DNA from: JBBDIO01 sp040880365
GTDB lineage: Bacteria > Chloroflexota > Anaerolineae > Caldilineales > Caldilineaceae
DNA length: 6,434 nt
Direction: 5' to 3'
Assembly (NCBI GenBank): GCA_040880365.1
Contig: JBBDIO010000080.1
Location: 1 to 6,434 of the forward strand
This document shows, in pieces, positions 1-5,325 of this stretch. Numbering within the stretch: the first letter of the stretch is position 1; the number at the start of each line of letters is the position of its first letter. The notes under the pieces were generated by a model. It was given only the letters and a program-made list of their open reading frames with translations, made no database searches and was not told where the DNA came from. A program made the translations under genes and the position numbers.

Positions 1-39
1 CTGCTGCGGTTTGGCAATACCGAAAAAGTGGGCCAGTAG
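1..39 (+). CDS. Possible 3' end of a rightward gene (partial, product unknown)
   Basis: Frame 1 is open from the window edge and reads LLRFGNTEKVGQ followed by TAG at 37-39. The bidirectional terminator starting 39 nt later is what one expects after a rightward gene, so this is probably the C-terminal tail of a gene lying mostly outside the window. Twelve codons are too few to recognise a product. An overlapping frame that continues to 274 is less likely because it runs straight through the terminator hairpin. Confidence is limited by the length. Confidence 0.35.
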   Translation: MLRFGNTEKVGQ

Positions 40-58
40 CGAAGAATTACCAAACCGA

Positions 59-82
59 TTCGCAGTAAAATTCGCAATAAAA
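59..82. repeat. 12-bp tandem duplication (2 copies)
   Basis: TTCGCAGTAAAA at 59-70 is followed directly by TTCGCAATAAAA at 71-82, with 11 of 12 bases identical. It lies between the end of the putative upstream gene and the terminator, and its last bases overlap the A-run of the terminator stem. It is one of several short tandem duplications in the spacers of this window. Confidence 0.6.
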
Positions 83-118
83 AGGGGGACGACTCGGCAA
101 GAGTCGTCCCCCTTTTTA
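78..118. terminator. Bidirectional rho-independent terminator
   Basis: The arms at 78-95 and 101-118 are perfect reverse complements (18 bp, including GGGGGACGACTC) around a 5-nt loop GGCAA. Each arm carries a run of five A or T at its outer end, so both strands give a GC-rich hairpin followed by U's. It sits between the convergent ends of the putative gene ending at 39 and sodA ending at 205, and probably serves both transcripts. Confidence 0.93.
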
Positions 119-146
119 CATTTGGGTTTATTGCGAGTTACACAGT

Positions 147-189
147 GTATTACATCGTGGTATTACATCGTGTTTAGTATTACACCGTG
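147..189. repeat. 13-bp tandem repeat downstream of sodA
   Basis: GTATTACATCGTG occurs at 147-159 and again immediately at 160-172. A third copy, GTATTACACCGTG with one mismatch, follows at 177-189 after the 4-nt gap TTTA. Weaker echoes flank the block (GTTACACAGTG at 137-147; TTTACAC at 190-196). The block lies between the sodA stop codon and the terminator, so it would be transcribed in the sodA 3' untranslated region. No function is evident. Confidence 0.75.
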
Positions 190-204
190 TTTACACTGCG
201 CGCC

Positions 205-813
205 TTACTTGGCGGCGGCGTATTTCTCGGCAACTGCATCCCAGTTCACCACGTTCCACCACGCCGAGATGTAATCTGGGCGGCGGTTCTGGTAGTTGAG
301 ATAGTAGGCATGTTCCCACACATCCAGGCCCAGAATGGGGGTGTCGCCCTGCATGTAGGGGCTATCCTGGTTGGCGGTGCTATAGACTTCGAGGCTGCCA
401 TTGGGCTTCACAACCAGCCAGGCCCAACCACTGCCGAAGCGAGTGGTGCCGGCGGTGGCGAATTTTTCCTTGAAGGCGTCGAAGCTGCCAAAGGTGCTGT
501 TGATGGCTGCACCCAGGTCGCCGCTGGGCGAACCGCCGCCATTTTTGCCCATAATCTCCCAGAAGAGATTGTGGTTGGCATAACCGCCGCCGTTGTTCTG
601 GATCGCGGTCTTCTTGTCGGCGGGCACACTGCTGATATTGCGCAGGATGTCGACGATGTCCTTGCTTTCCATATCTGTGCCGGCAATGGCATTGTTCAGA
701 TTGGTAAGGTAGGCGTTGTGATGCTTGTCATGGTGAATTTCCATGGTGCGGGCATCGATATGCGGTTCCAGAGCGTCCTTGGAATACGGTAGATCGGGCA
801 GTGAAAAAGCCAT
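205..813 (-). CDS. sodA: Superoxide dismutase, Mn-type (Fe/Mn family)
   Basis: This 202-residue enzyme converts superoxide to oxygen and hydrogen peroxide, and its length is normal for the family. There is no signal peptide, so it should be cytoplasmic. The N-terminal helical domain runs to about residue 90 and carries metal ligands His27 (EIHHDKHH) and His81 (ANHNLFW). The C-terminal alpha/beta domain carries Asp164 and His168 in DVWEHAYY. Gly77 in NNGGGYANH and Gln149 in ANQDSPY are the pair that normally marks manganese-using or cambialistic members; iron enzymes have a Gln at the first position and none at the second. Tyr78 stands where His is commoner. The start is fixed by a perfect AGGAGG five bases upstream. 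Gene order and a private promoter suggest it is transcribed alone, ending at the terminator at 78-118. Metal choice is inferred from residues only. Confidence 0.97.
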   Translation of the reverse strand: MAFSLPDLPYSKDALEPHIDARTMEIHHDKHHNAYLTNLNNAIAGTDMESKDIVDILRNISSVPADKKTAIQNNGGGYANHNLFWEIMGKNGGGSPSGDLGAAINSTFGSFDAFKEKFATAGTTRFGSGWAWLVVKPNGSLEVYSTANQDSPYMQGDTPILGLDVWEHAYYLNYQNRRPDYISAWWNVVNWDAVAEKYAAAK

Positions 814-818
814 GTTTT

Positions 819-824
819 CCTCCT
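819..824 (-). promoter_or_regulatory. Strong ribosome binding site of sodA
   Basis: On the minus strand AGGAGG stands five bases before the ATG at 813-811. It is the best Shine-Dalgarno sequence in the window and suggests high translation of sodA. Confidence 0.9.
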
Positions 825-862
825 AAGCTGTCGTTTTGTTGAGGTTTACGCGTTTGTCTTCG

Positions 863-932
863 AAAAATCTTCAGGATGTTCTGCGCGCCGGGGAGATTGT
901 GATCTCACTGGGGACGATGAGCATCCGAAGAT
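863..932 (-). other. Leader hairpin with U-run upstream of sodA (attenuator-like)
   Basis: On the minus strand ATCTTCGGATGCTC (932-919) can pair with GAACATCCTGAAGAT (881-867). This gives 6 + 5 + 2 base pairs with one bulged U and one A-C mismatch. The loop of about 37 nt contains an inner GAGAT/ATCTC hairpin around 893-906. The outer stem is followed at once by UUUUU (867-863). It lies 50-120 nt before the sodA start and would be transcribed from either proposed promoter. The stem is imperfect and the loop long, so it could be an attenuator, a protein-binding leader, or chance. Confidence 0.35.
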
Positions 933-948
933 CGATTTGTAGTGAGTT

Positions 949-978
949 CGTATAGAGAAAATGGTGTTTTTGCGCCAA
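949..978 (-). promoter_or_regulatory. Weak candidate sodA promoter (proximal)
   Basis: On the minus strand TTGGCG (978-973) is followed after 18 bp by TATACG (954-949). Each hexamer matches the sigma-70 consensus at four of six positions. A transcript would begin near 942, about 130 nt before the sodA start. It is weaker than the distal candidate at 1118-1147. Confidence 0.3.
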
Positions 979-1022
979 ACGATACCCTCTACATAGTCTA
1001 GGCAATTTTCAGGTGGATTGAC

Positions 1023-1036
1023 GTATCCTAGGATAC
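1023..1036. promoter_or_regulatory. Perfect 14-bp palindrome, candidate operator
   Basis: GTATCCTAGGATAC is a perfect inverted repeat. It extends to TGAC (1019-1022) and GTCA (1038-1041), with a single extra base on one side. It lies about 75 bp downstream of the start expected from the distal sodA promoter. Similar half-sites occur nearby on the minus strand: GTATACTAGG overlaps the -10 of that promoter (1124-1115, 9 of 10 bases) and CTATCATAGG lies at 1067-1058 (8 of 10). A dimeric regulator binding here would suit a stress gene, but I do not recognise the site. As RNA it could also form a small hairpin. Confidence 0.4.
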
Positions 1037-1117
1037 AGTCACCCGGATATAGCCATTCCTATGATAGTCAGCTCCCGCGCACAAACTTACAGCGCAAAGT
1101 AAACCCAGACTGCTCCT

Positions 1118-1147
1118 AGTATACCGACTTTGCAGAGAGAAGGTCAA
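1118..1147 (-). promoter_or_regulatory. Distal sodA promoter candidate (sigma-70 type)
   Basis: On the minus strand TTGACC (1147-1142, five of six to consensus) is followed after 18 bp by TATACT (1123-1118, five of six). This is the best promoter-like match I found in the window. Transcription would begin near 1111, leaving a leader of almost 300 nt before sodA that contains the palindrome and the U-run hairpin. It lies only 23 bp beyond the phosphoesterase stop codon, so sodA need not depend on upstream transcription. Confidence 0.55.
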
Positions 1148-1169
1148 GCAGCCGGGGTAGAGGGATGCG

Positions 1170-2345
1170 TTATAGTTTGGGATATAGTGTAATCAGGGCA
1201 ATCTGGGGTGGGGCGGCAAAGCGGATGGGGATGCCTTCGCCAATGCCGCGGGTGATGTAGATGTGGGTGTTGCCGCGCCGCAGATGACCGGAGACGTGAT
1301 TGCGGCGGAGTTGCGTCGTCTGCGTATGTGCCGCGCCCACAAAGGGCAGCACAATTTGTCCGCCGTGGGTGTGTCCGCTGAGGATGACATCGGCTCGCTG
1401 TGAGCCGGGTTCCAGCAATATGCCCGGATTATGGGCCAGCAGTACCACCGGCGCGTTGGCGGGCACACCATCCAGCGCGGTATCGAGATTGGGCGAACCT
1501 TCGGTCAGATCGTCCACACCGGCGAGCCATACATCTAGTTCGGAACAAGAATCGGATTCTGGGCAGACAGGCGCGCGGAGGTGGACGGCCCGGTTGTAGA
1601 GCATCTGAATATCATGGCGCGCCAGGGCGGCTTCGAGTTTGGCGATGTTATTGGCGCCGCTGCGTTTGAGCGCGAGGGGCGCATTGAAAAAATAGTAGCC
1701 AAAGCGCACGAACAGCCCCATCCACCCCCAGAGGCCAAATTTCAAACGCGGTAGCGCGCGGCGTCGAGCGCGCCGGCTATCGGCTTGATAGGCCGTCCAG
1801 CTGCGCGTCATGATCTCGTTGTAGCTATAGGTCATGTAATCGTGATTGCCCAGCACGGCATAGCTACCCAGGCGTGGTTTGGGTAGTCCATCCAGCAGCT
1901 TTACCACATTGGGCAAACCGCTGTCGTAGTGGAGAAAATCGCCTGTGTGGACCAGCAGGTCATAGTCCAGCGTGCGGCAGAGTTCATGAATCTGTCTGAT
2001 CTTGGGTTGCTCGCGCCAGTCTGCACCCCGAAAGTGGGTATCGGAGAGTTGAAGAATCGTCAGTCCCTGGGGCGGCAGTTGTCCCGGCTCTACATCCAGA
2101 TAGATGTCCACATGCTCCAGACGCAGGTTGAGCGGTTCGTGGAACAAGGCATAGCCCGCAATGCCTGCTCCCGCGCCCGCGCCCAGCAATAGCGCATCCC
2201 AGGCCCATTGGGGGATATCGGCCAGGGCATAGCCCGCTTTGCGGGGTGGGGGCGAATGGGTGGGTACATTCGTCGCCGGGCTGGTAACTGGGTGGGCTGG
2301 GATATGGCGAGCCGCGGGGTTGAACATGTGCAAGAAGGGATTCAT
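1170..2345 (-). CDS. Membrane-anchored metallophosphoesterase (YaeI/YkuE-like)
   Basis: This 391-residue protein belongs to the calcineurin-like metallophosphoesterase superfamily. All expected metal-binding motifs are present in order: LSDTHF (Asp102, His104), TGD (Asp136), GNHD (Asn167, His168), AHNP (His305) and GHTHGGQ (His325, His327). A single hydrophobic segment lies at about 49-68, after a Pro/His-rich tail of about 45 residues; basic residues before it and acidic ones after it favour an external catalytic domain. Relatives such as E. coli YaeI and B. subtilis YkuE are phosphodiesterases; the substrate here is unknown. The stretch between GNHD and LYNRAVHL is about 80 residues, longer than I expect, and includes an Arg-rich patch (191-200) and an aromatic-hydrophobic patch (204-223). 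No clear ribosome binding site precedes the ATG at 2345, so the true start may lie slightly downstream. It is transcribed divergently from transketolase. Confidence 0.9.
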   Translation of the reverse strand: MNPFLHMFNPAARHIPAHPVTSPATNVPTHSPPPRKAGYALADIPQWAWDALLLGAGAGAGIAGYALFHEPLNLRLEHVDIYLDVEPGQLPPQGLTILQLSDTHFRGADWREQPKIRQIHELCRTLDYDLLVHTGDFLHYDSGLPNVVKLLDGLPKPRLGSYAVLGNHDYMTYSYNEIMTRSWTAYQADSRRARRRALPRLKFGLWGWMGLFVRFGYYFFNAPLALKRSGANNIAKLEAALARHDIQMLYNRAVHLRAPVCPESDSCSELDVWLAGVDDLTEGSPNLDTALDGVPANAPVVLLAHNPGILLEPGSQRADVILSGHTHGGQIVLPFVGAAHTQTTQLRRNHVSGHLRRGNTHIYITRGIGEGIPIRFAAPPQIALITLYPKL

Positions 2346-2412
2346 GCGCAGAATGGTACTGCACAGGTAGAGCTTTGCCCAAAACGCAGGTGGAACTTGG
2401 ATGGCTATCGGG

Positions 2413-2441
2413 TTGACAAGGGCTTGGGTTGAGTAGACAAT
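2413..2441 (+). promoter_or_regulatory. Candidate transketolase promoter
   Basis: A perfect -35 hexamer TTGACA (2413-2418) is followed after exactly 17 bp by GACAAT (2436-2441), four of six to the -10 consensus. The leader would be about 230 nt. A competing possibility is the AT-rich TATAAA at 2628-2633, which is better placed for a short leader but has no recognisable -35. Confidence 0.35.
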
Positions 2442-2617
2442 TGAGTCTGGACTTCCGGGTCTTTACTTCTGCGGCAGATTGGCTCCCGAATGCCCCATGC
2501 TCCTGTCGGTTGCGTCGTTTTGCCATTTGCCCTGCGGAAGTCTGCACGCCCGGCTGTGCCTGCGATATTTGAAAAATTCCGCGGCAGTTTGCAAAGATGT
2601 TGCGGATTCCTGACCGA

Positions 2618-2640
2618 AAATTGTAATTATAAATTGTAAC
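2618..2640. repeat. AT-rich 13-bp direct repeat before transketolase
   Basis: AAATTGTAATTAT (2618-2630) is followed by AAATTGTAAC (2631-2640); nine of the ten shared positions match. It is the most AT-rich stretch of the spacer. It contains TATAAA on the plus strand (2628-2633) and TATAAT on the minus strand (2631-2626), so it could be an open-complex region, or a pair of regulator sites about one helical turn apart. The symmetry of function is not decidable from sequence. Confidence 0.45.
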
Positions 2641-2664
2641 CATTTGAATAAATCACAGAGTAAA

Positions 2665-2670
2665 AAGGAC
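2665..2670 (+). promoter_or_regulatory. Ribosome binding site that sets the transketolase start
   Basis: AAGGAC within TAAAAAGGAC stands six bases before the ATG at 2677. An in-frame TTG at 2644 would add 11 residues but has no Shine-Dalgarno sequence before it and would place this site inside the gene, so 2677 is preferred. Confidence 0.75.
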
Positions 2671-2676
2671 AGACAT

Positions 2677-4734
2677 ATGACTACTGTTGCGTCGCACAAG
2701 GAGTTACCTCCTTTGGAGAGCGCCAATCTGGATCCGGCATTTCGGGATAAAGCCATCAACACGATTCGCATGTTGGCCGCGGATGCTGTACAGGCCGCGA
2801 AATCGGGCCATCCCGGTATGCCAATGGGCATGGCTGCCGCCGCATTTACGCTCTGGACGCGCTATATGCACTACAACCCGCGCAATCCCCAGTGGAGCAA
2901 CCGCGACCGCTTTGTGCTCAGTGCCGGACATGGGTCTATGCTGCTCTATTCCCTTTTGCATCTCACGGGCTATGACCTGGCATTGGAAGAGCTGCGCAAC
3001 TTTCGCCAGTGGGACAGCCAAACGCCGGGCCATCCGGAATATGGCCATACGGCAGGCGTCGAGACGACTACCGGCCCGCTGGGGCAGGGTTTTGCCAACG
3101 GGGTGGGCATGGCGATGGCCGCGGCGTGGCTGGCGCAGCGCTATAACAAGCCCGATTTTTCGGTAGTTGACCATACCGTCTACGCCATTGTGAGCGACGG
3201 CGATCTCATGGAAGGTATCGCTAGCGAGGCCGCCAGCCTGGCAGGCCATTTGCAGCTGGGGCGGCTGGTCTATCTCTACGACGACAACAATATCACCATT
3301 GACGGCGGTACTCATGTGTCGTATACGGAAGACTGGGCAAAACGCTTCGAGGCTTATGGCTGGCATGTGCAGAGTATTGACGGCATGGATACCGAGGCGG
3401 TGGCCCAGGCCATTGAGGCGGCACAGGCCGACCCCCGTCCCAGCATTATTGGCTGCAAGACGGTGATTGGCTATGGCAGCCCCAAAAAATCGGGCACATC
3501 GGGCGCGCATGGCGAACCCCTGGGTGATGATGAGCTGGGCGCGGCGCGTGAATATCTGGGATGGCCCAGCGAACCGCGCTTCTACATCCCCGAAGATGTG
3601 CAGGCCTTCTATCGCCAGGCGGCGACGCGCGGGCAAGCGCTGGAAGCCGAACATGCCGAGATGCTGGCCGCGTATTCCGAAAAATATCCCGACGCAGCTG
3701 CCGAGTTGCAGCGCATATTGGCCGGAGAATTGCCGGCGGATTGGCAGGCCGAACTGCCGACTTTCCCCGCGGGCACGGCGGTAGCGACCCGCAATGCGGG
3801 CGGTGATGTGCTCAACGCGCTGGCCAAGGTGATCCCCAATCTGATTGGGGGCAGCGCGGATCTGGCGGGCAGCACCAAGAACACCATCAAAGGCTCCAGC
3901 CATTGGGAAGCGGGCAACTTCGACGGTGTGAATATTCACTTTGGCGTGCGCGAACACGGCATGGCAGGCGCGCTCAACGGCATGGCGTTGCACGGCGGCG
4001 TGATTCCCCACGGCGGCACGTTCCTGGTCTTTTCCGACTACATGCGCGCGAGTATGCGGCTGGCTGCGCTCATGGGCCAGCGCGTGATCTATGTGCTCAC
4101 CCACGACAGCATCGGGTTGGGCGAAGATGGGCCTACGCATCAGCCGGTGGAGCATCTCGCGGCGTTGCGCGCCATCCCCAATCTCACCCTGATCCGCCCG
4201 GCCGATGCCAACGAGACGGCCTATACGTGGCGGGCTGCGCTGGAAAACAACAGCGGGCCGACGGTGATGGCGCTGACCCGCCAGAATCTGCCCACGTATG
4301 ATCGGGACGCGGCAGGCATGGGTGCGGCAGAAGGACTGTTGCGCGGGGGCTATGCGCTCTATGAAAATGCGCCGAATGGGTTGGATGTGATTCTGATCGG
4401 CACGGGCAGCGAGGTGGAAATCGCGTTTGAAGCCGGGCAGAAACTGGCCGCGGCGGGCAAGGGCGTGCGCGTGGTGAGTTTGCCTTCGTGGGAACTGTTC
4501 GCCGCCCAGGATGAAGCCTATCGTCAAAGTGTGTTGCCCGCGGGCGTGCCCAAGGTGGCGGTGGAAGCCGCAGTCTCCTTTGGCTGGGAACGCTGGGTGG
4601 GCAACGACCCCAAATTGGGCGCAGTGGTGGGCATCGACCGCTTTGGCGCGAGCGCACCCTATAAAGAAGTCTACGCCGGGCTGGGCATCACCGCCGATGC
4701 CGTCGTGGCGCGCGCCCAGGCTATGCTGGATTAG
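2677..4734 (+). CDS. tkt: Transketolase
   Basis: This is a 685-residue thiamine diphosphate enzyme that moves two-carbon ketol units between sugar phosphates in the pentose phosphate (and, where present, Calvin) pathway. All three domains are present: N-terminal cofactor domain (about 20-330), middle Pyr domain (about 365-535) and C-terminal domain (about 550-685). Visible landmarks are SGHPGMPMG with His45, the thiamine/metal motif SDGDLMEG with Asp174 and Asn204 thirty residues on, the catalytic Glu426 in GVREHGMAG, and HDSIGLGEDGPTHQP (476-490). The usual GDG of the metal motif reads SDG here, a mild substitution that keeps the Asp. Full length and intact motifs argue for an active cytoplasmic enzyme. 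It appears to lead a rightward gene group; a 91-bp spacer separates it from the next gene with no terminator seen. Confidence 0.98.
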   Translation: MTTVASHKELPPLESANLDPAFRDKAINTIRMLAADAVQAAKSGHPGMPMGMAAAAFTLWTRYMHYNPRNPQWSNRDRFVLSAGHGSMLLYSLLHLTGYDLALEELRNFRQWDSQTPGHPEYGHTAGVETTTGPLGQGFANGVGMAMAAAWLAQRYNKPDFSVVDHTVYAIVSDGDLMEGIASEAASLAGHLQLGRLVYLYDDNNITIDGGTHVSYTEDWAKRFEAYGWHVQSIDGMDTEAVAQAIEAAQADPRPSIIGCKTVIGYGSPKKSGTSGAHGEPLGDDELGAAREYLGWPSEPRFYIPEDVQAFYRQAATRGQALEAEHAEMLAAYSEKYPDAAAELQRILAGELPADWQAELPTFPAGTAVATRNAGGDVLNALAKVIPNLIGGSADLAGSTKNTIKGSSHWEAGNFDGVNIHFGVREHGMAGALNGMALHGGVIPHGGTFLVFSDYMRASMRLAALMGQRVIYVLTHDSIGLGEDGPTHQPVEHLAALRAIPNLTLIRPADANETAYTWRAALENNSGPTVMALTRQNLPTYDRDAAGMGAAEGLLRGGYALYENAPNGLDVILIGTGSEVEIAFEAGQKLAAAGKGVRVVSLPSWELFAAQDEAYRQSVLPAGVPKVAVEAAVSFGWERWVGNDPKLGAVVGIDRFGASAPYKEVYAGLGITADAVVARAQAMLD

Positions 4735-4756
4735 CCAAGTCGGGGAGATGAGATAG

Positions 4757-4812
4757 GCCGGATGCGTCGCGCTTGACGAGATGTGCCGGATGAGTCGTGC
4801 GTGATGAGTTGT
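4757..4812. repeat. 28-bp tandem duplication between tkt and the next gene
   Basis: Two adjacent 28-bp units, 4757-4784 and 4785-4812, both begin GCCGGATG and share 23 of 28 bases. They fill most of the 91-bp spacer. A shorter echo (GATGAG followed by ATAGG) occurs just before the first unit and again at the end of the second, next to the ribosome binding site of the downstream gene. No stable hairpin or terminator is apparent. Confidence 0.7.
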
Positions 4813-4825
4813 ATAGGAAACCAAC

Positions 4826-5317
4826 ATGTTGTCTACGCTGGAAAGTCTGCTGCGGCGGACGCGCCAACACCATGCAATTGAACACGCCACGCTGCATGTT
4901 TTGGCGGCGCGGCTGCCGGGGCGTCCGCTCAGCGGGTATAGCGATCCGCTGGGCTTTACGATTTTTGGCGATGTGGACGAAGCCGACGTGCGGCGGGCCG
5001 TGGGCGATGCGCTTTTGCGTTTGCAAGCGGGCGAGAGTGGCCTCGCCATCCACCCCAACTGTGGCACCGGGCTGGTCGTCAGTGGCGTCTTTGCCACGCT
5101 GGCGGGCTTTCTGGCCGCCTATAGCCCGGCGCGGCGGCTGGATCGCTTTGCCAATGGTGTCGTGCTGGTGATCCTGGCGCTAATCCTCGCCAAGCCGGTG
5201 GGATTGCAGTTGCAAGAGTATACGACGCTGGCCGAGGTTGGCGACCGCTGGGTGATCGATGTGCGCCCCTTTGTGCTGGGCAATCTGCGCGGGATGCGCG
5301 TGGCGTTCGAGCTATAG
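4826..5317 (+). CDS. Small two-helix membrane protein, DUF6391-like
   Basis: This 163-residue protein resembles the uncharacterised DUF6391 family; the match is from memory of the RxxHAIEHAT-type N-terminus. Residues 11-28 carry HHAIEHATLH, which includes an HxxEH pattern (His16, Glu19, His20). A second conserved-looking motif, AIHPNCGTG, lies at 74-82 with His76 and Cys79. Two hydrophobic segments follow at about 83-99 and 110-126, then a soluble tail. HxxEH is the zinc motif of inverted zincins such as M16 peptidases, but the protein is far too small for that fold, so any metal role is speculative. The start has a modest AGGAAA five bases upstream. It lies 8 nt before holA and is probably translated together with it. 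Function unknown. Confidence 0.75.
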   Translation: MLSTLESLLRRTRQHHAIEHATLHVLAARLPGRPLSGYSDPLGFTIFGDVDEADVRRAVGDALLRLQAGESGLAIHPNCGTGLVVSGVFATLAGFLAAYSPARRLDRFANGVVLVILALILAKPVGLQLQEYTTLAEVGDRWVIDVRPFVLGNLRGMRVAFEL

Positions 5318-5325
5318 GTCTGCGT

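Larger units (their letters stand above)
814..1169. other. 356-bp spacer upstream of sodA: promoters, palindrome, hairpin
   Basis: No convincing gene was found on either strand; the only start with a nearby purine stretch gives a 5-codon reading frame. The spacer holds two candidate minus-strand promoters, a perfect palindrome with related half-sites, and a hairpin followed by U's, each listed separately. It is more AT-rich than the flanking genes and unusually long for this otherwise compact window. No terminator is visible directly after the phosphoesterase stop at 1170, so read-through into sodA is possible. Confidence 0.7.
2346..2676. other. Divergent spacer between phosphoesterase and transketolase
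   Basis: This 331-bp region separates two divergently transcribed genes and should hold both promoters. I find a plausible rightward promoter at 2413-2441 and an AT-rich patch at 2617-2640, but no convincing leftward promoter for the phosphoesterase. A 15-bp direct repeat (TTCTGCGGCAGATTG at 2467-2481 and TTCCGCGGCAGTTTG at 2577-2591, 13 of 15 identical) has no evident role. Minus-strand reading frames crossing the region lack a ribosome binding site or recognisable domain. Confidence 0.6.

Noticed and set aside
147..189. CRISPR-like array
   Set aside because: Units are only 13 bp, directly adjacent or 4 nt apart, with no spacers and no cas genes nearby.
11..274. An 87-codon plus-strand frame starting near the window edge
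   Set aside because: It runs through the perfect bidirectional terminator and the 13-bp repeats and ends inside sodA on the opposite strand.
187..792. A 201-codon plus-strand frame opposite sodA
   Set aside because: It lies almost entirely antisense to a clear superoxide dismutase gene, and has no domain of its own.
863..932. Manganese riboswitch (yybP-ykoY type) in the sodA leader
   Set aside because: The position would make sense for a Mn enzyme, but I could not find the conserved internal-loop sequences of that riboswitch; only a simple imperfect hairpin is seen.
2467..2591. 15-bp direct repeats as target-site duplication or attachment sites of an inserted element
   Set aside because: The 110-bp interval contains no gene or terminal inverted repeats, and two of fifteen bases differ.
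1984..2831. Two minus-strand frames (1984-2643 and 2463-2831) covering the divergent spacer
   Set aside because: They overlap the phosphoesterase or transketolase 5' ends, lack ribosome binding sites and show no recognisable protein.
2704..5097. A 797-codon open frame on the minus strand, antisense to transketolase
   Set aside because: It is a codon-bias shadow: the plus strand encodes a full transketolase with all motifs, the minus frame shows no domain and is rich in His, Arg and Ala as expected for an antisense of GC-rich coding DNA.
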